A stretch of 64,000 nucleotides of DNA from Nipponacmea schrenckii (GCA_030562195.1 JAUJPP010000005.1:14504826-14568825), one strand, 5' to 3'; positions 10,585-22,284 are shown, counted from the stretch's first letter. The notes: a model not told the origin generated them from the letters alone. Program-made: numbers and translations.

Positions 10585-11720
10585 CTAACGTTGGATATAA
10601 GATTTTGGAATTGCAAAAGTTTTAATGATTTGGATTCTACCAATTAAACATAGATTATGACGTTTCCATACATTAAGTAATTTTTCTATAACTGGAATTA
10701 GTTTTGTAAGGTTTTCTTGCTGCATTAATTCATCATCTAGAGAGAAAACAATACCTAAAATTTGGGTTGACTTTTGACAAATATTAATTCCTAAGTGAGC
10801 TAATTTTATGAAATCAGTGTTATTGGTATTTAAGTTCATAGCTTCTGTTTTTTGGATGTTAATTGTTAATCCAGATACTTGACTGAAACTCAAATAAGTG
10901 TCTTGCTGAATTATAATCTCTTAACAGGACAGTTATATCATCACCAAAAGCAATCAGTTTAATTTGGCTTTTTCCAAATTTTAAACCCATTATATTATTA
11001 TTGGTTCTTATTAATTCCAACAGTTTTTCAATAACATTAAAAAGGTTGGACGACATCGGATCGCCTTGACGTACTTGACGTTAACATTAAAAGATTTCGT
11101 TGTATAGCCATTATTAGTTACACAACATGTGATATCGAAGTAAAGTGTTCTGATATATCTCACAAAATTTTTACCGAAACCAAATTTTAGAAGAGTTTTG
11201 AATAGGAACTCGTGTTCAACACTGTCAAAAGCTTTACAGATATCTATGGCTAACAGGAAACCAATAACTCTCTTTTGTTTTGCAAGTTTGATTGTGTCAT
11301 TTATAATCCTTGTATTTTCTTGAATGTGTCTACCTGGTATGAAAGCAGTTTGGTTAGGATGGAATAATGTATGAAGAAGGGGCTTTAATCTGTTCGAAAA
11401 TATTTTACTTAATATCTTAACATCAACATTAATTAGTGTAATAGGTCTCCAGTTCGATAATTGTGTTCGATCTTTATTTCCTTTTGGGATAAGTTTAATA
11501 TAGATTGCCTTTGGGTATCAGATAACTTTTTATTTTCTAAACTGTAATTATAAGAGTTAAGAAGGAGATTATATATAAGGCCAAAATGTTCTGTAAAATT
11601 GTTATACCATCATTACCTGGAGTTTTGTTTAATTTAAAACATTGAATCGATTCAGATATTTCAAAATTATCCACTTTATATTCAAACATATGTTTAAGAT
11701 TTTCATCTATTTGGCGCATA
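10585..11720 (-). pseudogene. LINE reverse transcriptase fragments
   Basis: Successive short frames carry reverse-transcriptase motifs. 11537-11719 has the NKTPGNDGIT-type palm start. The nucleotides near 11040-11480 read in pieces as the central palm. 10859-11056 contains the catalytic box as FGDD instead of the usual F/YADD. 10585-10893 carries SGLTINIQKTEAM and the thumb. Frame changes separate them. The Ala-to-Gly change in the catalytic box adds to the evidence that the copy is dead. Confidence 0.75.
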
Positions 11721-12140
11721 CTAATATTATCTATTGAAAATTATTCATGCTTATTTTTCTGAATATTTGAAGAGTATAAGTTTTTATAGAAAGTATAAAT
11801 TTCATTTTGTATTGAGCGTTGATCAAATATGGCCTCCCTCTCCTTATTTATTAACTTCTTAATAGTTGTGTTTGTTTTATTTTTTTCTCTGGATTAAGAA
11901 ATGTTTTAGTTGATTTTACTCCTTCAAAGTAGAAATTAACTCGAGATCTAAGAATTGCTCCTTGCACTTCTAAGTCATATATATCATTTAGCTTGTTCTT
12001 TATAATGTTTAGCTCATTAATTTGTTCATCAATTATCTTTTCTGATTCTGTATTTGATATTTTAATTTCAATCTGTTTCATTTCATCAGTTAATTTTTGT
12101 TTCAATTCTCTCCTAATTTTCTGCTTAGTTTTAGAATATT

Positions 12141-12695
12141 TTATTGTAATTTTTTTTTTTTAATTTTATATTTAATATAATCCCATAAACTATTATAATT
12201 TGATTTATCATAGTATTCCTCTTTCCATATATCTAGACTATCAATTATCAATTTTTTGTAGTTATTGTCTTTAGTTAATAGTGAGTTAAAGATCCACAGA
12301 TTTGGACCTTTATTATCATCTCTTAAGATAAAATGGGGAGAAATAGCAGAATGTTCTGAAAAGGACGTTGGGATAGAGAAACATTTTTCAATCAAATCTA
12401 GGTTGTTCTTAGATACTAGCCAAAAATCAATTCTGCTTTGTATTAGTGGATTATTTTGTTTCCACGTAAAGTCTTTTTTATCCTGATGTAGGTTTCTAAA
12501 TATATCAACAAGATCTAAACTGTCTATTATCCCTAAAAATGCTTTTTGTCCGCGTTTTTTAATTGTATAGCTCCCCCCTTTTCAATATTAACATTGTTAA
12601 AATCTCCACCTAGTATTAGTTTGGGGTTGTCATATTCTTTTACATAGTTTTCAATACTATTTAAAAGTTCATTAAAGTAATTATATTGTTCTAAA

Positions 12696-12697
<2 letters not shown>
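12141..12697 (-). pseudogene. LINE endonuclease fragment
   Basis: The minus strand reads GGDFNNV (catalytic loop), then SRIDFWLVS and SEHSAISPHF. The last corresponds to the SDHSAI box with Glu in place of Asp. The N-terminal half of the endonuclease is missing because the element ends at the poly-T run. Stops and shifts interrupt the frame around 12540-12600. Confidence 0.7.
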
Positions 12698-12730
<33 letters not shown>

Positions 12731-13602
12731 TATGCACGTTTATTCGTGGTTGATAATAACAATATATATAATATATACAGCTGATAACCTTGTAAGTTAA
12801 TAAACAGTTATTGATAATAAATAGTGATTATTTCATATTGCATAATCATTCCTATTTTAAAACAGTACACCATTTACAGCGTGTGTTTTAATCAAATATT
12901 CATCAATTTCAGTCAGTGCAAAAAGGTTTAAAAGTATGGTGGCTCATATACGACATCATGACATATCACTTAGAAAAAAACATCAGTTTAAAATTTCTAC
13001 GATATTTAGAACTACACAACACTAATAACTAATGCACATTTTGTCTATTCAAAATTCAAAACTTTGAGCTTATCCGTCCTGGGCCCGTGCTTTTGTTACT
13101 GCCCTTGCCCCCTAAGTATCCTAGATTCTTCAAGATAAAGATATAGGAGACGTGTCATAAGGAGCTCCGTGACCCCCAAAGACATCCATGTAACACACGG
13201 TTATAAAAAGTTTATATGGATAAACTATTATATTTTCCAATTCGGTCATCTAAAGCGATTGTAAAGATGTTTCTTAGAATTTGTATGTGTGTCGGGGAAA
13301 CTGATATATTCAATTTTCATCATTTCAAGTTTCAGTCCGACGTCCGTGTGGTTCCTGCAATTCCATTAAAACTAAGCATTTTTTACGTCACTAATGCATA
13401 GTGCTTATACATAAGAGGATTTTTGGATAGGTGACGTAATAAAATACATAGTTTTAACGGAATTGCAGAAACAACAGGCGTCTGCATGAAAATTGGAATG
13501 GTGCAAATTAATATTTTAGGTGTTCCCTATTTATGAAAACATTTTTAGGCAACTCTTATATTATTGCTTTTTACACTGGATGAACGAGACTGGGCTAGAC
13601 TC
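12698..13602 (-). mobile_element. Possible retroposed sequence with poly(A) tail
   Basis: A run of more than 30 T starts near 12698. On the minus strand this is a poly(A) tail preceded about 10 bp upstream by an AATAAA signal. The body to the right shows no reading frame that I recognise. It contains an inverted repeat of about 40 bp (13351-13391 against 13433-13473) that would fold as a hairpin. A retroposed non-coding transcript or SINE-like element is the best reading. Its 5' limit is not clear; it may simply end where the next LINE tail begins. Confidence 0.4.
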
Positions 13603-13626
13603 TTTTTTTTTTTTTTTTTTTTTTTT

Positions 13627-13920
13627 CTATCTTAATGATTTACTACAGATATCATCTATAAAAAGATTTTCTGGTATAATTCAATACACAAACTATCTTA
13701 ATGATTTACTACAGATATCATCTATATAGAGTTCCTCTGAGATAATTCAAATATAATCTATCTTTAAGATTTACTACAGATATCCTCTATATAACGTTTT
13801 TCTGAGATAATTCAACACACAAGCTATCTTTATGACTTACTACAGACATCATCTATATAGAGTTTTTCTGGTATAATTCAACACACAAACTATCTTAATC
13901 ATTTACTACAGATATCATCT
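13627..13920 (-). repeat. 66-bp tandem repeat at the LINE 3' end
   Basis: About four and a half copies of a unit of roughly 66 bp occur, each with the words TTTACTACAGATATCATC and AATTCAA. They lie between the last ORF2 codons and the poly(A) tail, so they form the 3' UTR. ORF2 ends inside the first unit, where a zinc-knuckle region would be expected in a full-length relative. Confidence 0.85.
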
Positions 13921-15665
13921 ATGCCAGTAGAGATACCTTGAAGTCTTATTGTCTTTTTTCAAAATCTGAATGCTTAAAGGCTCTGTAGGCATACTCATTT
14001 TTGAATCAATATTATAATTTAAGATTTGATTAATGGTCTTTTTAAGACCATGATAGGTAAGTATATTTGGTTTAAATTTATACTGGTCAGTTAATTGTTC
14101 ATATGATAAAAATTGTCCATTTAACCCAAGAAGATCATTAATAGTTAACATACCCTTTTTGAACCAATTTTCATAGAAAATTGGTTTCAACCCAACTTGT
14201 ATTTTTGAGTTATGCGATAATGGCACATGTTGGACCTCAAAAAGTTTTGAGGTTGAAATTTTGTGATCATTCAATAGTTCGGACATGTCCATAACACTTC
14301 GCTCCAAAAATCATTTTTGATCTTTTTCCCTAGCCGATGTGAAAATTGATCACCAAATATGAAAATATATTCAATTTTTTCATTACTGATGTATTTTAAC
14401 AATTTGTACCATTTAGATTCAGTAGCTTGTATTTTTTTAATCCATGAGAGTTTTAATGATTTTAAGAATGATTCTATGTGTAACATGTTTAAACCTCCAT
14501 CCTTCTTTTTCTGGATCAGAGTGTGTCTCTTTATTTTCCCTATTTTTCCCCAAATAAACTTATATATAGTTGAGTTAAGATCAAAAATAAATGAATCACT
14601 TGGAGATGGTAAGACTGTAAACAAATGCACTAACTTTGGTATCATTAGTGTCTTTACCACACATATTTTCCCAATAACAGTTAAGTTTCTTTTACTCCAA
14701 TCTCTTATCATTTTTTTCATCTCATCAATTTTTTTTTATCATAGTTCAATTGGTTAATGTACCCTAAGTTTGTATGAAATTTTATCCCTAGAATATTGAC
14801 AGGTTCTTTAGTCCATCGAAGATCGAGGTCTGCGCATATGTTTTCATTTTTCTGACCTGAGCCTATCCAAATTGCGTTTGTCTTAGAGATATTTGGCTTG
14901 AGTCCTGAAAATTTGGCGAATTCCCCTAAGAGGTTTAGTGCAGATCTAAGCGATTTTTCGGTTCCGTCAAGGACGATAGTTGTGTCGTCCGCATATTGTA
15001 AAATTTTACACGTCATTGTCCCCTATTTATTCCCAATGATATTTTAGTTGATTACAAAATCCTAATATTATCAAGACTGAAAGAGAATGACTAATTTGGT
15101 CCTGTGCTACACCATTTTTAATTTACAGTAATTCTACCCGAATATATTTTTCATTATCAATTTTATCAATCAATAATATAGTTGTGAAATTTAAGAATTC
15201 ATAAGTTTATTTAACTCCATACGTCTAATTTAAAAATCTACAATCATATAAGATGCCCTAAGATTTTCTGAATTTTATTTCTAGATCAACCTTAGTTATC
15301 CCTTTTAAGAAACCTTTTTGATTTTCATTTATAATTTTGTTTAGAAGTGATTTCATACGGTTTGCTATACACCCTGATAATATTTTATATGTTATATTAA
15401 GTAAGGCAATTGGTCTCCAATTTGCTAGATTGTCTCTTGATTTGTTTCCTTTGGGTAAAATTTAGATAATACCTCTCCTAAAGGTTATAGGAAGTTTTCC
15501 TACTTCAAAAGAATGGTTAAAGGCCCTAACAATAAAAGATTTTAAATCCTTCCAAAAAAATTTGTAAAATTCAGCGGTGAAGCCATCTATGTCCCGGGAT
15601 CTACCATTTTTCATGTTTTTCAGTACTAGGGCAGCTTCAATTTCAGTGATTTCTCCTGTGAGCAA
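13915..15665 (-). pseudogene. LINE ORF2 reverse transcriptase, damaged
   Basis: Frames in order on the minus strand are as follows. 15665-15462 carries the palm start (RDIDGFTAEFYKFFWKDL). 15480-15240 reads the NWRPIALLN region out of frame. 15016-14717 has YADDTTIVLDGTEKS, the catalytic box. 14720-14271 has the thumb and KKKDGGLNM. 14307-13915 gives a C-terminal stretch. The QGDPLSP-type box expected near 15100 is degenerate. No C-terminal zf-RVT is present before the tandem repeat. This copy therefore lacks a working reverse transcriptase although YADD survives. Confidence 0.8.
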
Positions 15666-15953
15666 GTTTGAATCATCATTGTCTAATTTTGGTGCATTTT
15701 TTAGGGCCTCAATATTGTCTAAGTTTATGTCAATAAGGTTTTTGTCGTTGTTACTATATAAGTTCTCATAAAAATTTTGAATCTCATCTAGAATATCGAA
15801 TTGTTTTAGAACAGTCTTTCCATTTGTAGGATTAATTAATTTCGTAACAGTTTTATTTACATAGTTTCTCTTTTCCAGACTACAAAAATAATTACTGGAT
15901 TTTTCTCCCTTTTCAATCCATTTTGCTTTACTGCGGGTAATATTTCCCTGTAG

Positions 15954-17018
15954 TTATTGCATTCTTAGAATTTCTAGATTGTCTTTTTTTTCAGAAAGGG
16001 TTTCAGTGAAGAAATTATTTTGAGGATTAATGTCCAGGAAGGATTCTAACCATTCTATTTCTTTTACCAGGAATTTTTCTTCTTCTCTTAATTTTTTATT
16101 CTTTTTGAAACAGTATGGAATTGTCATTCCTCTTATTTCTAAAAGTATCATTTCTACTAGCATCGAATCATCAACAATACTCTCTAAATAACATGTCTTT
16201 GTTGTTTTTATAATAGTTTCCTTAACCTTTTTTATATATTCTGGATCATATAGTAACGAATTGTTAAATTTCCAATATCCGCGACCCTTCTGAAATTCAG
16301 TTATTTTTATTTCTAACTCTATAGCGGAGTGATCTGAGCGGTAGCCATGGGAAATACCTGTTCTATGAGCACGACTCATGAGTTCATTTGTTATTAAAAA
16401 AAAATCTAATCTAGCTTTTTTAATTGGAGTTTTCTTGGACCAGGTATATCTTTTAGTGTTAGGGTTAGAAACTCTAAATGGGTCTATTAAATTTTGTGTT
16501 GTTTTCATATGGAGCATAGCTTTTCTCGAGTTTGGATTGTTAACATGTTTGTAATTGTATACATCTAAGTTAGTATCTTGAACAAGATTCCAATCCCCTA
16601 CAATAATCTTAAAGTCACACTCAGATTCGCTTAGTATATTATCAATTTTTTTGAAAAAGCTTGGTGAGTCGTTATTAGGACCATATATATTAATTAGCAT
16701 AAATTTAAAAAGATTTTCAACAATGATTTCTAATGCTATTAAGTTTCCTATGTTATCTTTAATACTTTTGACTACCTTATATTCAAAATTTTGATTTAAA
16801 AGAATAGCAGTACCTCTAGAGTTGGAGGTACCTAAACTAAAATAACACTCAGAACCCCACTGACATTTTATAGCGTTGATGTCTTTTTCTTGGAAATGGG
16901 TATCCTGAAGACAGTAAATGTTAAATTTTTTTTCCTGTAGCATGTCAAAAACATCTTTTCTCTTAGAAACATCTCCTAATCCTCTACAGTTTAAAGATAA
17001 GATTTTGAAATTAGTCAT
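15954..17018 (-). CDS. LINE ORF2 N-terminal part, intact APE-type endonuclease
   Basis: The frame is 354 residues from the ORF2 ATG. Endonuclease boxes are all present: SLNCRGLG near 8, LQDTHF near 37, NSRGTAILL near 66, LINIYGPN near 108, VGDWNLVQD near 140, TWSKK then ARLDFFLIT near 195-210, and YRSDHSAIELEI near 226 with the catalytic Asp-His pair. This nuclease would nick target DNA for target-primed reverse transcription. The rest of ORF2 is out of frame, so this copy could yield only an endonuclease-like truncated protein. Confidence 0.88.
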   Translation of the reverse strand: MTNFKILSLNCRGLGDVSKRKDVFDMLQEKKFNIYCLQDTHFQEKDINAIKCQWGSECYFSLGTSNSRGTAILLNQNFEYKVVKSIKDNIGNLIALEIIVENLFKFMLINIYGPNNDSPSFFKKIDNILSESECDFKIIVGDWNLVQDTNLDVYNYKHVNNPNSRKAMLHMKTTQNLIDPFRVSNPNTKRYTWSKKTPIKKARLDFFLITNELMSRAHRTGISHGYRSDHSAIELEIKITEFQKGRGYWKFNNSLLYDPEYIKKVKETIIKTTKTCYLESIVDDSMLVEMILLEIRGMTIPYCFKKNKKLREEEKFLVKEIEWLESFLDINPQNNFFTETLSEKKDNLEILRMQ

Positions 17019-17398
17019 AACAGTTGAACTTTGTTAAATGATTAAAATAGACAGTAATTGAGCATACACACACATTCACACACAAGTAAAGCATATTGAA
17101 AGACATAAACATGTATACAAACATTATACAAACATTCCCCCCTCTCCCCCTCTTTTGAGTCTTTATAATATTATGTTTTTACCCAACATGAAAAATCGGA
17201 TATGTTGCGATCCAAACTGATTGGGTATGGTGAAAAGGACTATAAGCCTTTAATATAAATAAACAAATTGATAGTATTTGTTTTACCTCATTTCTTGAGT
17301 GTTCTAGGAACACGGAAATGGACTTCGTTTCTAAACTACAAAACTGAACATACTTTATCTTAAATCCTAGAATCTAAATAGAGATTAGTTTACAAGTT

Positions 17399-17878
17399 TC
17401 ATTTATCTTCTGGTACATATTTTACCCATTTAGAGTTTTTGTCTTTCCTTGATTCTAACCACACACTTTTGTAGGTTTCAATCATTCTGGTCTGCATTGA
17501 CTTTTTACGCAATTGGTAAGCAATATTGCCTAGAATTGATCTTTGTTTCTTTAGCGCCGTTGGAATATCAGTTCTAATTGATTTGCCCTTTTGTAGTCTG
17601 TGGGCTTTTGACAGAATATTGTTTCGATCTGCAATTCGCAAAAACTTTACAATGATAGCCTGAGGAGAGTTTGAAAACATACTATTACCAGATTTAGCAT
17701 GGTCAGGATTCTTCGGTAACCTGTGAGCATTTCCAATCAGAATTTGGCTTTCTTCCAAGCTTTCTTCTTCTAAATCTGGTATTGGACTATAGATGTTGAT
17801 TAATATAAAAATATTATTTTGTACTTCCACTGGGACAATATTGAAATAACCATTGATATCACATAGACTACTTAACAT
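17399..17878 (-). CDS. Chimeric LINE ORF1-like protein, second copy
   Basis: This is the same 159-residue protein as at 5365-5844, with an Arg where the other has Gly. Residues 1-35 derive from an endonuclease and residues 40-159 from an ORF1 RNA-binding region. The upstream endonuclease pieces (to about 18110) are broken in the same places as in the other copy, so the fusion predates both insertions. Confidence 0.6.
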   Translation of the reverse strand: MLSSLCDINGYFNIVPVEVQNNIFILINIYSPIPDLEEESLEESQILIGNAHRLPKNPDHAKSGNSMFSNSPQAIIVKFLRIADRNNILSKAHRLQKGKSIRTDIPTALKKQRSILGNIAYQLRKKSMQTRMIETYKSVWLESRKDKNSKWVKYVPEDK

Positions 17879-18524
17879 CTAATGATGGTTTAAAAAATAT
17901 AGCAGTGCCTGCTGAGTTTGTTTTTTTATGTGAAAAGAATGTTTTGCCTCCCCATTCCTTTTCCCATATATTTTCATCCGACAAACAGCTGTGTGTTTCC
18001 TGGGTTAGGGTTATATCATTATATCATAGTTCTGATCTTTAATCCAATTAAAGACTTTAAGCCTTTTATTTTTTTTTTCTTAAACCTCTAACATTGACTG
18101 ACAGTAATTTATAGTAGTCATCTGAATATATCGTTGTTTAAAAAACATCCTTTTGGTACATATATCATCATATTGGGGTATAAGTTTGAGAGGGTTATAG
18201 TTACATTGATTTGAAAGTGTAGAAAAGAAAAATAGACATAGGAATAAAGAAGGAAGAAAATATGAAAAAACATAAATAGAGAAAGGTACATAATTGATCT
18301 TTAACTTTGATTTAACCTCACAATGTGAAAATTTATTGTTACAAATTTCATTTTCAATAATAGTTTATGGTATGTGTTTACTCTTGATTTTTTTTTCATT
18401 AATTAATATTAATGACACTAGACACTTCATAGTTCAGTAGTTTAAAACACGGCTATATTTTTCTATAGGAGAATTCTGAATTTTATTTATTATAACATCT
18501 GATTCTTCATAAATGCTAACTTTT

Positions 18525-19354
18525 ACACGTTCTTGTCCTTCCTTTTCACCCGTTCCAGTAAAATTAGCCTTTACTAAAACAATTTGATTAGTATAATTAG
18601 CCTTATTGTATAAGGCCTACGGTACGTCCCGTGAACTGTACGGTACAAATATTAGCTTATAAGAGCGAAATTATAAGCTAATAACGGACAAGTTATGTTA
18701 AAACATCAGCCAATAGAATTTCATTTTCGTGACCAATGAATGAGTGTTTATTTTTAGCACAATCTACTGTTTTTTTTTTCTTTTAATTTAATTAGTTAAA
18801 ATATTTTGATTGAAAACAACTACTTTTGTTTATCTAAAGGAAGTTTTAAAAACAAAAGTTTTCACAATCTTAAAAACTAAATCTCGATCGAAAGAGAATT
18901 AGATAACGGCGGGAAAATAAACGTGACCATTTGGCGCTCTTTATAGTCTCTATTTTCACGCCAAATCACCATCGGACAACCGATACAGCCGCTTAACCTC
19001 CCTCTCAAAAATCGATATAAATTTTACGATGCTCTTTCAAAAGGAGTTGTTTTATAATAGTTCATACAGACCTTTTGAAAGGGCAACTCAATGTTAACAA
19101 CTAGGACAATTTTATCCAATCATAATATAAAATAAGGCCATTTGAAGTTTTACATCCAATTAAATTAATTTCTTTTAATTTTCAATAAATTCTAAAATGC
19201 TTGAATTTCTTCACACTTAAGTGTGTATTTATATACTATCCTTCACTGGAAACCACTTTGCTTTATCCATTATAACGAAGGAAAAAAGTAATAGGCCTAT
19301 TGATAAACCCCCAAAATTGCGCCTGGATAACGGAGACAAAAGACAGCGATATTC
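18525..19354. other. Spacer with a cluster of E2F-like sites
   Basis: No gene is visible. Three E2F-type words lie within 60 bp: GGCGGGAAAA near 18908, TTTGGCGC near 18930 and CACGCCAAA (inverted) near 18957. An 11-bp inverted repeat CTTTCAAAAGG / CCTTTTGAAAG lies near 19034 and 19070. The cluster is about 400 bp outside the left end of element A. It may be a promoter remnant, but no transcript can be assigned. Confidence 0.35.
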
Positions 19355-19790
19355 GCCGAGTTCAAGTCAGCAGACAATACGATTTGCAGACAATAACTAG
19401 AAAATTAGTTGGCAGACGATAGCCCGCAGACAATAAGAAATTATTACTTTTTGACTCATCCTCGCATTTCAACCAATCAACGACAGCGACACATTGAAAA
19501 TTATGGGGATTCCTTCAAGGGACACATATCATGTACTAACAACACATGGTGCCCAGGAACGTAAAATTTATAGAAATAACTGGATATAAATGGGATTCTA
19601 CTTCTACAGGACAAGATAAACTATGGAAAACGTTCATTATTCATTTTTCAAGCAATTGGAAGGTAGAAAAATCACTTCGGACTCCAGACTAAATTTTCTT
19701 TGCGATTAAACAAACATGCATACAGACCGCATTAAAGATGTCGCATGTAAAGATAACGATGAAAATAAAAGATTGCAAAAGTCTTCAAAA
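19355..19790 (+). repeat. Terminal segment of element A with four subterminal GCAGACAATA motifs
   Basis: The segment starts GCCGAGTTCAAGTCA. The decamer GCAGACAATA occurs at 19370, 19386 and 19426, and once as GCAGACGATA at 19412. Short direct repeats just inside an end are typical binding sites of DDE transposases. The same four motifs occur at 43052, 43068, 43094 and 43108 in element B. No open frame is present. Confidence 0.7.
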
Positions 19791-22284
19791 ACACTCTTAC
19801 CATCGTTTTGCCACTTTTAGACTACACTAAACATTAAGATAAGTTAATATACTTCAAATTCTACTAGGTGTAGTATCTCGGAATTCCTGCTTTTAACCCA
19901 AAAATTCCATCAGAAGCTACCCCCACCCCATCTCCCACAAGAAGCTAGTTATAAGCATTCGTAAATCGTGTTTGTCAACATCATAGACACCCTTACCACT
20001 GTTTTGCCACTTTGTGACTAGGATAAATATAAAGATAAATTAATACACTTTTGATTCTTCTAGGTGTAGTGTCTCGGAATTCCTGCTTTTAATCCGAAAA
20101 TTCCATCGGAAATAACCATACTCTAGCATGTAATAAATGACAAAATTCTATGTTTGTTGACATAAATAGGCCTACCACCCGTACTTCAGTTTTGCCACTT
20201 TTAAAGTGGGATAAATATTATGATAAATGAATATCCTTTTGATTCTACTAGGTGTAGTATCTCGGAATTCCTGCTTTTAATCCGAAAATTTCATCAGACA
20301 CTCCCCCCCCCCCCCCCGCCAATTATTACCAAGCCATATTTCATGTTTGTCGACATCAGAACCACCCTTACCACAGTTTTGCCACTTTTATACTAGGATA
20401 AATATTAATATAAATGAATATCCTTTTGATTCTACTAGGTGTAGTATCTCGGAATTCCTGCTTTTAATCCGAAAATTCCATCAGACACTCCCCCCCCCCC
20501 CCCGCCAATTATTACCAAGCCATATGTCATGTTTGTCGACATCAGAACCACCCTTACCACTGTTTTGCCACTTTTATACTAGGATAAATATTAATATAAA
20601 TGAATATCCTTTTGATTCTACTAGGTGTAGTATCTCGGAATTCCTGCTTTTAATCCGAAAATTCCATCAGACCCCCCCCCCCCCCCCCCAATTATAACCA
20701 AGCCATAAGTCAAGTTTGTCAACATCAAAACCACCCTTACCACTGTTTTGCCACTTTTATACTAGGATAAATATTAATATAAATGAATATCCTTTTGATT
20801 CTTCTAGGTGTAGTATCTCGGAATTCCTGCTTTTAATCCGAAAATTCCATCAGACACTCTCCCCCCCCCCCCCGCCAATTATTACCAAGCCATATGTCAT
20901 GTTAGTCGACATCAGAACCACCCTTACCACTGTTTTGCCACTTTTAAAGTAGGATAAATATTAAGATAAATGAATATACTTTTGATTCTACTAGGTGTAG
21001 TATCTCGGAATTCCTGCTTTTAATCCGAAAATTCATCGGAAATAACCATACTCTAGCATGTAATAAATGCCAAAATTCTATGTTTGTTGACATAAATACT
21101 ACCCTTATCACTGTTTTGCCACTTTTAAAGTAGGATAAATATTAAGATAAATGAATATACTTTTGATTCTACTAGGTGTAGTATCTCGGAATTCCTGCTT
21201 TTAATCCGAAAATTCTATCAGATACCAACCCCCCCTCCCCCATAATTTTAACCAAGCCATAAGTCATGTTTGTTGACATCAAAACCATCCTTACCACTGT
21301 TTTGCCACTTTTATACTAGGATAATTATTAATATAAATGAATATCCTTTTGATTCTTCTAGGTGTAGTATCTCGGAATTCCTGCTTTTAATCCGAAAATT
21401 CCATCAGACACTCCCCCCCCCCCCCCCCGCCAATCATTACCAAGCCATATGTCATGTTTGTCGACATCAGAACCACCCTTACCACTGTTTTGCCACTTTT
21501 AAAGTAGGATAAATATTAAGATAAATGAATATACTTTTGATTCTTCTAGGTGTTGTATCTCGGAATTCCTGCTTTTAATCCGAAAATTCCATCGGAAACA
21601 ACCATACTCTGGCATGTAATAAATGACAAAGTCTATGTTTGTTGACATTAATACCACCCGTACTTCAGTTTTGCCACTTTTAAAGTGGGATAAATATTAA
21701 GATAAATGAATATACTTTTGATTCTTCTAGGTGTTGTATCTCGGAATTCCTGCTTTTAATCCGAAAATTCCATCAGACACCCCCCCCCCCCCCAATTATT
21801 ACCAAGCCATAAGTCATGTTTGTCGACATTAGAACCACCCTTACCACAGTTTTGCCACTTTTATACTAGGATAAATATTAATATAAATGAATATCCTTTT
21901 GATTCTACTAGGTGTAGTATCTCGGAATTCCTGCTTTTAATCCGAAAATTCCATCAGACACCCCCCCCCCCCCGCCAATTATTACCAAGCCATATGTCAT
22001 GTTTGTCGACATCAGAACCACCCTTACCACTGTTTTGCCAATTTTATACTAGGATAAATATTAATATTAATGAATATCCTTTTGATTCTTCTAGGTGTTG
22101 TATCTCGGAATTCCTGCTTTTAAACCGAAAATTCCATCGGAAATAACCATACTCTATCATGTGATAAATGACAAAATTCTATGTTTGTTGACATAAATAC
22201 CACCCTTATCACTGTTTTGCCACTTTTAAAGTAGGATAAATATTAAGATAAATGAATATCCGTTCGATTCTACTAGGTGTAGTA
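19791..22284 (+). repeat. Satellite array, unit about 185 bp, about 13 copies
   Basis: Every unit contains TTTTGCCACTTTTA, then GGTGTAGTATCTCGGAATTC and TTTTAATCCGAAAATTCC. Many then have a C homopolymer of 10-18 bases, followed by ACCAAGCCATAAGTCATGTT. Two unit types alternate: one with the C tract and one with an AACCATACTCTAGCATG segment instead. Open frames of 60-116 codons run through the units because the period keeps frame; they are not genes. Confidence 0.95.

Larger units (their letters stand above)
9210..12697 (-). mobile_element. Decayed, 5'-truncated L1/Tx1-like LINE
   Basis: On the minus strand, fragments of ORF2 follow in the correct order: endonuclease (12697-12141), linker (12105-11851), reverse transcriptase (11719-10585), then the C-terminal zinc-knuckle region (10433-9438). 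The 3' end near 9210-9230 carries AATAAA followed by an A-rich tail and abuts the Gypsy integrase. The 5' end is cut at the poly-T run beginning near 12698. Multiple frameshifts make it inactive. It is a different subfamily from the 13603-18524 copy. Confidence 0.85.
13603..18524 (-). mobile_element. Full-length-like L1/Tx1-type LINE, chimeric 5' end
   Basis: On the minus strand this copy has a 5' end matching the one at 4726, the chimeric ORF1-like frame, a spacer, ORF2 with an intact endonuclease and a damaged reverse transcriptase, a 66-bp tandem repeat and a poly(A) tail (poly-T at 13603-13626). ORF2 is open through the endonuclease, then broken by shifts and by loss of normal motifs in the palm, so this copy is not autonomous. 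The near identity of its first 1.95 kb to 4726-6668 points to recent amplification from one source. Confidence 0.88.

Noticed and set aside
20347..22146. Several open frames of 60-116 codons with repeated SISEFLLLIRKFHQT peptides
   Set aside because: They arise from the 185-bp satellite unit keeping frame over one or two periods; the Pro runs are the C homopolymers. The same artefacts occur at 44213-45300.
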